DNA of 64,000 nt from Diphasiastrum complanatum (lineage: Eukaryota; Streptophyta; Lycopodiopsida; Lycopodiales; Lycopodiaceae), in NCBI GenBank assembly GCA_029204225.1, contig CM055098.1, positions 2,501 through 66,500 of the forward strand, read 5' to 3'. Of the stretch, positions 11,747 to 59,242 are shown piece after piece (within the stretch, counting starts at the first letter, position 1; every line of letters starts with the position of its first letter). The position numbers were made by a program, and so were the translations under genes. The notes below the pieces were generated by a model. It did no database searches and was not told where the DNA came from. It saw nothing but the letters and a program-made list of their open reading frames with translations.

Positions 11747-12182
11747 TGTTATGATCTAGTGCAATATGCAGATCACATAATCAATCACCATAGACACTCC
11801 TCACAAGCTCTCAAAGATGGCACATCAAAAGCTATTAGATTACAAAGAAACACTGTACATATAGAGTATTCACAAACTGCATGAAAAGGCAGCTCTCCTA
11901 AAATTGGCCTACCACCTGTCAAACTAAGGTCGGGCCCAATATGGCCAAATTTGACCAACAAACTTGGGACATGCCCCAAAGTATAGCAAGTACTGTAAAT
12001 AACTCTATACAAGCTAATTCTTCCTATGTGTGGCTACTCGGCTAACCCAAGTAGCCGGCTACGGGATCAGTGCCCGATCAATATATCCTAACGAGTCACG
12101 TCCCGATCACAACCATATACAGTAAGCCAAATAAACCGCACAGTAATTACATCATCACATTTAGAGCTTATACTAATGAATC
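11747..12182 (-). repeat. LARD 5' LTR (right copy)
   Basis: Direct copy of 6926-7362. The primer-binding-like TTGGTATCAAAG (minus strand) lies about a dozen bases inside the element from this LTR, identifying it as the 5' LTR in minus orientation. Confidence 0.85.
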
Positions 12183-12460
12183 CGATCAAAACTGATTTCT
12201 AACTGCTGTTTCCTCTTATTCTTCAAGGCGACGCCAAGGAATGGTTTTTGAACCTTCAAAGAGCCAACTCCCATATGATCCACATCAAATGTTTTGGAGA
12301 CGCTCATACTTCTTCAAAGCTTCATCTCCTACGAAGCAACACTTTACAAAAATTTCCACATCTACAAGCTGCACCGACTTTGACTCTTCTAACACCATAA
12401 GGAGTGGGGTTCTTTACATTGTACTTGGCGTGAGACCGCCAAGTTTTTAATGGAGTTAAT
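12183..12460 (+). pseudogene. Gypsy gag fragment, right part
   Basis: Continues the gag interrupted at 6925: ATTCTTCAAGGCGACGCC reads ILQGDA and leads into KEWFLNLQ, matching the gag at 4583-4056. After this block the frame degrades through stops. Confidence 0.7.
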
Positions 12461-14469
<2,009 letters not shown>

Positions 14470-14481
14470 GCTCTGATACCA
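14470..14481 (-). promoter_or_regulatory. Primer-binding site, initiator tRNA-Met type
   Basis: The minus strand reads TGGTATCAGAGC immediately after the LTR end (..TTTATCA), the standard site where tRNA-Met primes minus-strand DNA synthesis. It points away from the copia coding region, see the findings. Confidence 0.8.
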
Positions 14482-15331
14482 TGATAAAATTTCAATTTTA
14501 GGACATTAATGATTGTACTTAACAATCATAGAGAGTTATTGGTTGTTTAATCAATGGATCTATCAAGTTCTACACTTTAGATCTTGATCTAGATTCACTA
14601 CACTTAGATTTAAGCAAGAGCAATGGATAAACAAGTGACAGCGGCCTCACACGTGTGGAGTACTATCCACTATACGGCCTGAACCTGAAACAACAAGTAC
14701 ATTGGTTCTTGATAGCAATCATTCAATAAAATCACAATTCTATTGACTAGAAATCTCGCAAAAGTGTAGAATGCAAAAGTCTCATCAATCTCATTAGCAA
14801 AATGATGATCTTTTTATGGATCAAGTACATCCACGAGTCTGGTACAGTCCAACAGGTCTTCACACGTGTGAAGAGTGCCACATCACTCAGATCTATCCAT
14901 TTGATCCATCCTTGATCCTTATCCAAAGTTGACCTTCTAAAATATGGCTAAAATCCAAAGAGCTAGTCTCCTAGAATATAGGAATATTCCCTACAAAATA
15001 GGATCTAAGAAAAATGGTCAACTCTTATCTTCTAGAACTCTATACACACGTGTGAACATCCACTTGCCATGTGGGAGCATTTACTCATGCACATGCAAGG
15101 ATAAGCTAATTTCTAGGTGACTAGTCAACTTGACTAAAAACTAGTCATATCGTGTTCACAGTTAACTTGATTGATACAAAATCAAAGTAGATATTTACAA
15201 ATATGAAAAGTACTTTCTTTCACACGTGGGAACAGGCTCCACACGTGTGAAATTAGTTCATGAACATTGTACTCATGATTGATCTTTATTTACAGTAAAG
15301 AATGACAAGTGAGAAGTGACAATTTTTAACA
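14482..15331 (-). repeat. Copia LTR, 850 bp, with CACGTG palindromes
   Basis: On the minus strand it starts TGTTAAAAATTGTC right after a purine tract (AGTGAGGAG) that follows the RNase H stop, and ends AAATTTTATCA before a PBS, so the ends are TG...CA. It holds four exact CACACGTGTG palindromes (14648-14657, 14861-14870, 15045-15054, 15240-15249) and one near-copy CACACGTGGG (15221-15230). These contain the plant G-box/ABRE core CACGTG. Confidence 0.82.
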
Positions 15332-15341
15332 CTCCTCACTT

Positions 15342-16174
15342 CTAACTTGGCAAATCTAATGTACATCTATCTACAATTCCAAGAGCATATCTTAACTTGA
15401 AAAATGGATCTTTGGGCAATGGCTTGGTTAAGATATCAGCTACGCATTTGGAAGATGGTACATGATGTAGTTGCACCTCCTTGGATTGTACCTTCTCCCT
15501 CACAAAGTGGTGAGCTATCTCAATATGCTTTGTTCTAGCATAGAAGATAGGATTGGAAGTAATTTGTTGAGAAGCTTGATTGTCACAATATATGTAAGGG
15601 ATCTCCTCGGCCTTTAGCACATGTAGCTCCATCAAGAGTCTTCTTAGCCATAGGAGCTCTTTAGTTGTTGAAGTCAATGCCTTGTACTCGACTTCACAAG
15701 AAGATAGTGAGATAGTATCTTGCTTTTTGGAAAGCCAAGATATTACTCCTCCACAAAGGAATGTTGGATTGTAATAGACCATTGGATTTGGTAAGAATCC
15801 ACTTCACAATTCAGGTTAAGGGACCCAAAGGGCACATGGCCCTTCAATTTTGTTGCAAATGCACTAATGGACTTTCTATCCATCTTGTCACCTGCAAAAT
15901 CTGAATCCGAGTAGGCTCTCAAGTGCAAGTTAGATCCTTCATAAAGTATGCCAAAAAATCTAGTACTAGAAACATATCTAAGCACTCTCTTGGCACTTTT
16001 CCAATGATGCACTAAAGGAGCTTGCATACTTTGACTCAACTTGCTTACACAAAAACTTAAGTCAGGTCTAGTGATGATTAAATAGATTAGGGAGCCTGTA
16101 AGCTTTCTAAAGAGGGTGATGTCCTCAAAGGATGCTTCATCACCTTCATTAGTTGCTTTCACAACATGCTCCAT
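15342..16174 (-). pseudogene. Copia RNase H region
   Basis: Two overlapping frames. 16174-15743 carries TGSLIYLIITRPDLSFCVS and a YSDSDFAGD block containing RNase H acidic residues. 15782-15342 carries SWLSKKQDTISLSSCEVEY, WLRRLLMEL and NPIFYARTKHIEI, the usual end of copia polyproteins. The stop at 15,342 is followed by the polypurine tract and LTR. Confidence 0.85.
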
Positions 16175-16371
16175 AGGGGTGTCAATCCCCTTACAATCTT
16201 CATACCAAACTTTTCAAGAATGGAAGTAGCATACTTAGATTGACTTATGAAAGTACAATTGCTACTTCTAGACACTTCTATCCCAAGTATAAATTTTACT
16301 AAGCCTAGATCTACCATCTTGAACTCACTAGATAAATCAACTTTTACTTTGCCTATGCCTTCATCATCATT

Positions 16372-17238
16372 TCATGTCATAATGATGTCATCAACATAAA
16401 GCACCAAAATGATAATCTTTCCTTCATTACATTTGAAATATAAAGAAGGTTCATAAGCACTTAGTACAAAGCCAAGGGAATAGAGAAAATCATGCAACCT
16501 AGAGTACCAAGCTCTAGGTGCTTGCTTCAAGCCATATAGGCTCTTCCTTAAGTAGCACACTTTTTGCTCCTCACCAACCTTGATGAAGCCCTCGGGTTGC
16601 ATCATGTAGATTTCCTCTTCTAAGAAGCCATTCAAGAAATCATTTGTCACATCCATTTGGTAGAAATCCCACTTGAACAAAGTAGCAATGCAAATAATTA
16701 ATCTAATAGTTATAAGCTTAGCTACATGTGCAAATGTTTCTTCATAATCCAATCCTTTTACTAGAAGAAATCCTTTAGCAACAAGCCTAGCCTTGTACTT
16801 ACTAATAGATCCATCTTGATTGTACTTTATTCTATAAATCCACTTACATGCAAGTGGCTTTTTCCCTCTTGGAAGATTTACAAGATTCCAAGTATGATTT
16901 TCTTCTAATGCATCATACTCTACTTGCATTGCATCTCTCCAAACTTTAGAGCTATATGCTTCTTCAAAAGATGATGGTTCTTCAAGCAATGTAACTAAGG
17001 AGGAGTAAAAGGTAGAAGATGTAGAGTCTTCATTTTGCTTTCCCTTGTCCACATAGGTGAGCCTTGAGGGCTCGCTTCTTGTTGATCTTCTCGGCCCCCT
17101 TTGACTAGGATCTTTGTCTCCATCCTCGGGTTTGTCAAGATCCTCCTCGAGTTTGTCAAGATCCTCATCAAGTTTGTCAAGATCTTCAATGCACATTAGA
17201 CAAGCTTTTACCAAATTGTGACTCATCAAAAAGTACAT
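16372..17238 (-). pseudogene. Copia reverse transcriptase
   Basis: The 288-codon frame begins with an acidic DLDKLEEDLDK repeat linker (17,200-17,110), then the copia RT: ACKWIYRIKYNQDGSI, KARLVAKGF, MDVTNDFLNG, LYGLKQAPRAWY and LYVDDIIMT with an intact YVDD catalytic box at the end. The frame breaks right after the box, so RNase H lies in other frames. Confidence 0.88.
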
Positions 17239-17291
17239 CCTTGCTTACCTTTACTTTCTTGGATATAGAATCATATATCCTATAGCCCTTG

Positions 17292-17483
17292 CTATTTTCT
17301 CCATAGCCAACAAAAATCCCTTTGAAGGAGGTAGCATCTTACTTCCTTCCTTGTCTCCAAAGGGATGTGGACATAACAAATACATCCAAAAATTTTAAAA
17401 TCTTTTACATTGGGTTTCTTACCAAACAAAACTTGATATGGTGAGATCTCATCAATAGCACTACTAGGAAGTCTATTACACAA
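17292..17483 (-). pseudogene. Copia integrase C-terminal segment
   Basis: Contains the copia-typical SPYQVLFGKKPNVKDFKIFG block and CYVHIP, just downstream of the integrase core and frameshifted from it. Confidence 0.75.
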
Positions 17484-17582
17484 GTAATTAGCACAAGTTA
17501 TAGCTTCTCCCCAAAATGAAATGGGAAGTGATGCATCAAGTCTTAAAGACTTTGCACATTCACATAGACTCTTATTTTTCCT

Positions 17583-17840
17583 CTAGGCCACCCCCTTTTG
17601 TTGGGGGGTGTAGGAACAAGTGTATTGCAATTTAATGCCATTGATCTCACAAAAGTCTTTCATTTTATTGGAGGTGTACTCTCCTCCATTATCACATCTT
17701 TGTTTCTTGATGGAAGTACTAAGTTGTTTCTCAACTAGAGACTTGAATTTAATGAAGGCTGCATATACAAGACTTTTCTTTGATAGTAACTCAATCCATG
17801 TGAATCTAGTACAATCATCTATAAATGTTACATACATCAA
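17583..17840 (-). pseudogene. Copia integrase catalytic core
   Basis: The frame carries MYVTFIDDCTRFTW (first catalytic Asp region), CDNGGEYTS (second Asp) and TPQQKGVA (near the catalytic Glu). It is separated from the zinc-finger part by a frameshift near 17,845. It would insert cDNA into chromosomes. Confidence 0.82.
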
Positions 17841-17850
17841 AGCACCTCCA

Positions 17851-19287
17851 TTACTTGCATGTGAAAACTGTGTACATCAGAATGTATGAGATCCAAGGGA
17901 GAGGGATATTTTGATGAAGATCTCTTGTAAGAAGATTTGTGTGACTCTTTGCAAGGCCACATGCCTCACACGTCTTTCCACACTTTTTGAAAGCTTTTGG
18001 TAGGCCGAGAGCTAGTTCCTTGCTTGCCATTGACTCCATGGATTGAATATTAGGATGGCCTACTCTCTTATGCCAAAGCTCCACTTGAGATAGCTCCTCC
18101 CTAGCCAAGTTCACGCTTTCACTTGCAACATTAGCATCCAACTTGAAGAGTCTACCTTGCTTAATGCCACTAGCTATGCACTTATCATTTTTCAAGATGA
18201 AACAAACTCCATTCTTAAAATGTACATCTAGTCCATTGTCCATTAATTGTCCTACACAAAGCAAATTTCGTGAAATGGTAAGAACATACAAAACATTATC
18301 TAGATCTATCTTTTTAGATGTGCCTAAGCAAAGAGGAATAGATCCTATACCATCTATCTTGCATTCTTGATCACTAGCAATGTATATTGACTTCTTAGAG
18401 TCATTACAAGAGAGAAGAGTAGAAAAATAATGCTTGTTAAAAGACGTGGGAACTAGCCCCCTATCTATCCACCATGTGTCTTGACTTGAAGTTGGTGTAG
18501 ATGCAACCATTAAGGATGTGTTGAATCCATCCTCATCTTCTTCCTCTTGAGCAATGTTCCCTTGATCTCCATTTGCTTGTTGATTCTTCTTCAAGTAACA
18601 TTCTGAGGCAAAGCGTCCTTTCTTCCCACAAAAGAAACACTTGAGCTTTCCCTTGTTCTTCACTTTGCCTTTGGCAGTTGATCCTCCATTTTTCACCTCG
18701 GCCTCCTTGCTTTGATTCTTCTTGAATGGATGTTGTTTCTTCTTGCCTTTGGATGTAAAATTTGCTTTCTCCTCTCCTCCATTAAGTGACATGCCTTCCA
18801 TTCTTGTCTTGAGGTGTAGGAGTCTACTCTCCTCGGCCACAAGAACATTGTGCAACTTTTCAATGGATGGAAGAGTGCCTTGAATAGCAAATGATTGGAC
18901 CAAGTTGGTGAACTCATCACCTAGGCCATTCAATATGATTTGTACTAACTCTTGATCTTGAATCTTTTCTCCTATAGTACTCAATTCCTTGTTAAGAGAT
19001 TTGATCCTAAGAACATACTCTTGTCCACTCTCTCCACTTCCTTTCATGCTTTGAAAGACTTGATTCCTTAGCACGAGGATTTTTGAAGTGTTATTGGATT
19101 CATAGATACTCTTTAATGAATCCCAAGCCTCTTTTGATGAGGCACAAGAAGACACCTCCTTCAAGAGGTCATTGCATACATTCAACTGTATGCAATGTAG
19201 AGCTAATCTTGCTCTCTTCTTGTATTTGGTTTGTTCCGAGTTAAATTTCCCTGTTTCTAGCATCACATGCAAGAACATAGTAATCAT
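17851..19287 (-). pseudogene. Copia gag, protease and GAG-pre-integrase
   Basis: A 478-codon frame. Residues 1-170 are a copia gag (UBN2-type) with blocks KEAWDSLKSIYESN and VLRIKSLNKEL. Near residue 220 is CFFCGKKGRFASEC, a CCHC knuckle in which the zinc-binding His is Arg. Near residue 275 WWIDRG replaces the usual WxIDSG aspartic protease motif. Residues 400-450 carry the integrase zinc finger (LWHKRVGH then CEACGLAKSH). Gag starts abruptly, so the N-terminus is lost or frameshifted. Confidence 0.85.
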
Positions 19288-19312
19288 CTAATCTCAATAG
19301 ATTTGTCTCTCT

Positions 19313-19684
19313 CCCATACAACCAGAGATCTAGGCTGAAAATCGTACACAAGGACTTATAGACTACAATTTGTAGTAGAGTATCATCCACTAAAGCAAAA
19401 CACTGGAGTAAAGAGATTTAGATTCTCAAAACATTGATCTAAATTCTGGACTCATTTAAAGATCGAGAATTACTCATCATATTCAAGAATCATCCTATTT
19501 CCTTATAATCCTCTATAATAATTAAGTAGCCATTAATGATTCGTCAACCATAAATATTTAGAATCTTATGATTCGTCAATCATAAATTCATTGGATTCAA
19601 ATAGCACACTTAATCATGAAAAATTATTGGAATATATGTCCCACACAACTCAAAAAACATAAGAATCATTTTCGTTAGCTTGTG

Positions 19685-19734
<50 letters not shown>

Positions 19735-20601
19735 AGCGGATTTTTAAAAACCCTCCAAGCACAAGAATCTAATTATAATTCCAGCATAAATCGAATCAGA
19801 TTTTTTGCTTGTATATTTTTGCTGAATGCATTTCATTAAGATATAAAACGTATATGGAAATAGTAGTTTTCACATTGGCCCTTGCACTAGAGCAACAGTT
19901 GAGACAAATCAGAGCCCCGTGAGTTGTTACATAGGAGCTCACAAGCTGATATGCTACAAATTAAAAACAACCAAATGAATAAGTCTGCAATTTCAAACAA
20001 TGAAAGAAAAGCCAGGTACAAGCATCAACAAAAACTCTACAAATAACCATCTTTGTGCTAAAGAGGGTGATAATTCTTCTCTTACTGTAATTGCCGATTC
20101 CCAAATTCCAAGAAAAATTTCAGCTCTAGACCAGATATGAGTCTCTTTGAGTCAAATTTAAAGAACAAACTCAGGAGTTCACTGTGGGATTTCTAGGGCT
20201 TTTGCCACATTTGTCATTTTGGGAATGTATAGTACGGACTCATGACTACCAAAAATAAAATGGTTATGCCGCCTTCTTCGTGGTCTATAATAAGAGCACA
20301 AACAATCTCCAAGGACCTCTAGCAGCTGGTAGAATAGTACAGCCATTCTGAACAACTCCAGAGAAAGTTCCTTTGCAGGTCACCATGGGCACGTATCCTC
20401 TTTCGCATATTGACTGAAAAAGCTTTTTTTGAAAATGACCTAAAGTACAGAGATCATACTTCAGCTTCCCAGAATGTGAAGGTTTTCCTCCTCCCGCACA
20501 TGCATCAACTTTTGCTTCTAAACAGATTTTTTGGAACCAATGTGAAGTAGAACATTTGTGTGTTAAGGCAGCTTGCATCGGCTAGCTGCTATAAAAAGAA
20601 A
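19313..20601. other. Junction region and NOC2 3' flank
   Basis: 19,313-19,685 is AT-rich with an imperfect repeat around GATTCGTCAA (about 19,540 and 19,570). A short TC array follows, then DNA just downstream of the NOC2 stop, which probably includes its 3' UTR. The 97-codon minus frame at 20,578-20,285 is unrecognised and probably lies in the UTR. No second gene is seen. Confidence 0.4.
19686..19731. repeat. (TC)n microsatellite, about 23 units
   Basis: Pure TC array of about 46 bp between the copia remnant and the NOC2 3' flank. Confidence 0.95.
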
Positions 20602-57443
<36,842 letters not shown>

Positions 57444-57565
57444 AAATGAGCACAAACCAAAAATGAGTAAAAATTCTCCAAATCATTTTACAAATTGATG
57501 TAATAAAAAATGAAGACTGATTTGGGACCAAATGGTATTGAGGCATTAGCTCGAGTACAAAAGGG

Positions 57566-57567
<2 letters not shown>

Positions 57568-57632
<65 letters not shown>
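57568..57632. repeat. (CT)n microsatellite
   Basis: About 65 bp CT array followed by AGGAAGAACAGATCGCTGG, which is repeated as AGGAAGAACAGATTGCTGG at 57,674. Confidence 0.95.
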
Positions 57633-57633
<1 letters not shown>

Positions 57634-57884
57634 GGAAGAACAGATCGCTGGCTCTCTCTCACGGCTCTCTCGCTAGGAAGAACAGATTGCTGGAATAGCA
57701 TTTGCTTGAAGCCGATTGGAGGGCGGGGCACCATCGTTGTGCTGCTTCCCATCAACAACAACACCATCGCACCATCAGCGAGTAGCACCATCGCATCAGC
57801 ATCATAGTCCATTCCTCATTTTCCTAGCTGGACCCGCTGCGCTACAGTGGGAGGTCCGCTGCACCTGCTTGAGATCAAAAATCG

Positions 57885-58245
57885 GTTTGCTAGCTTGCTG
57901 TTCCTTTCCCCATCATTTGATTCCTGTGATACAGTGAAGGTAGTCCTGGATTTTGATGACACAACAGCATATAGGAGGCTTCTAAAGAAACTCCCTGATG
58001 TGCTAGCTGAATACTGGTAGGAGAAGAAGGAGCGTGTAACCTCGTTACCCCATGTTGAAACTCGGTCAAGACCATTAACACATGCAGATGCCACAGAAGA
58101 TGTTCCAGATGTTGTTTGGGTCCAATGTGATGATCCTTCATGCTTGGAATGGCGTGTTCTACCTGATGGAACGGATGTCCTCTCTCCCAGATGTCTGCTG
58201 GATCCACAAAGGATAAGCCAAAGAAGCAAGGAGCCCTCTCTCTGA
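57885..58245 (+). pseudogene. Possible captured gene fragment with CW-finger-like motif
   Basis: One plus frame, with a single TAG, reads TVKVVLDFDDTTAYRRLLKK, LPDVLAEYW, a stop, EKKERVTSLPHVETRSRPLT and VVWVQCDDPSCLEWRVLPDG. The W-x-Q-C-D...C..WR.LP pattern resembles the start of a CW zinc finger, with two extra residues before the second Cys. No parent gene is recognised. It lies between a CT array and the LINE 5' region. Confidence 0.4.
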
Positions 58246-58470
58246 CGGATTCCTGGCGGATTTTTTAGCGGATTTCTAGTGGACCTCTGGCGGATTTCTG
58301 AGCGGACCTCTGGCGAATTTTTGGCGGATTTTTTTGGTGGATTTCTGGCGGTTTTCGGGCAGATCTCTGGCGGATTTTTTTGGCGGGTTTCTGAGCGGAA
58401 CTCTGGCGGTTTTCTGAGCGGACCCTGAGCAGATTTCTGAGCGGACCTGAAGCGGACTTGACCTGCTCCG
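58246..58470 (+). repeat. Degenerate tandem repeat GCGGATTTCTGAGCGGAC, LINE 5' region
   Basis: Many copies of CTGGCGGATTT and CTGAGCGGACC words with a period of about 15-20 bp, directly upstream of LINE ORF1. It is probably the LINE 5' UTR. Confidence 0.75.
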
Positions 58471-58507
58471 GACCTGCAGGGTTCTTGCTACAAACTTACG
58501 CTGTCCT

Positions 58508-59210
58508 ATGGCTCCACGCAACAAACGAGGGGGAGGTAACTCCCCCCACTCTCCACCACGCCCTGCTTTGGAAGGCCCGGAAAACACCCCCCTGCCCATC
58601 ACATCTGAGTTTTTGGTACCTGCTCCTGCCATTGTACCTGCTTTAAGCCTGTCCATCACATCTACTTCTGATCTGTCCACCGCATCTGCATCTGGATCCA
58701 AGACGGATGCCCGCCCTGCTGTCGAAAGGACTCAAAAGACAATTACACTTCCTTGAAATTGAGAACGGCAAGCTGATTTTGGATCTCTGTGGGGTTAAAG
58801 AGCGAATGGAGCAGCTTGAACAAGAAAATGTATCTCTTAAGCAACGGATTGCGGAACATATCCCTCAAAAGCATGTATTGGAGGAAACGTCGAACAAAAT
58901 ATCTAGCCTTGAGAAACAAGTGGAAGAAACGAAGACGTGGGCAGCGCATCTCAAAAGCGATCGTAAGGTCGAATCTTCAAGCTCGGTTCAACATGCAGTT
59001 GTGAATTCTACACTAGAAGATGTCTTTTCCAAGCAAGAAAGAAGGGCTAAAAAAGCCTTTAATATAATGCAGCTTTACACCTTAGAGCCAAATTAAAAGG
59101 GACTTTTAATTTTATGAATGATGACCTTACACACACACAATGGCAACCCTGGAAACAAATTATCCAGGATGCAAATGCAAGAAATCAGCGGGTGGTTTTC
59201 ATTGAAGGCA
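58508..59210 (+). pseudogene. LINE ORF1 with coiled coil
   Basis: Starts MAPRNKRGGGNSPHSPPRPA (basic, Pro-rich), shifts frame near 58,730, then a heptad-like stretch (ENGKLILDLCGVKERMEQLE, SLKQRIAEH, SNKISSLEKQVEET), consistent with the trimeric coiled coil of ORF1 proteins. After a stop at 59,094 another frame gives FMNDDLTHTQWQPWKQIIQD. ORF1p would bind element RNA. No zinc knuckle seen. Confidence 0.7.
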
Positions 59211-59242
59211 AACCATAAAATTTTGATAAAATTTCTCAATAG

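Larger units (their letters stand above)
6926..12182 (-). mobile_element. LARD-like non-autonomous LTR retrotransposon
   Basis: Two direct repeats of about 436 bp (6926-7362 and 11747-12182) flank 4.4 kb of DNA without recognisable gag or pol. A purine-rich tract (minus-strand AAGGGAGAGGA) lies at the inner edge of the left LTR and a TTGGTATCAAAG primer-site-like sequence lies near 11,726-11,737 beside the right LTR, so the element reads on the minus strand. Its size and lack of coding capacity fit the LARD class, which depends on proteins from other elements. It splits a gypsy gag. I could not define clean target duplications. Confidence 0.82.
15332..19312 (-). mobile_element. Ty1/copia element body, decayed, minus strand
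   Basis: Order on the minus strand is gag (from about 19,312), zinc knuckle, protease, integrase, RT and RNase H (ending 15,342), the copia order with integrase before RT. The 3' LTR is at 14482-15331. The 5' LTR and gag N-terminus are missing. Several frameshifts split the polyprotein, the zinc knuckle has lost its His and the protease motif is altered, so it is inactive. Confidence 0.9.

Noticed and set aside
20285-20578. Minus frame of 97 codons after the NOC2 stop
   Set aside because: No recognised motif, in the likely 3' UTR; no evidence of a separate gene.
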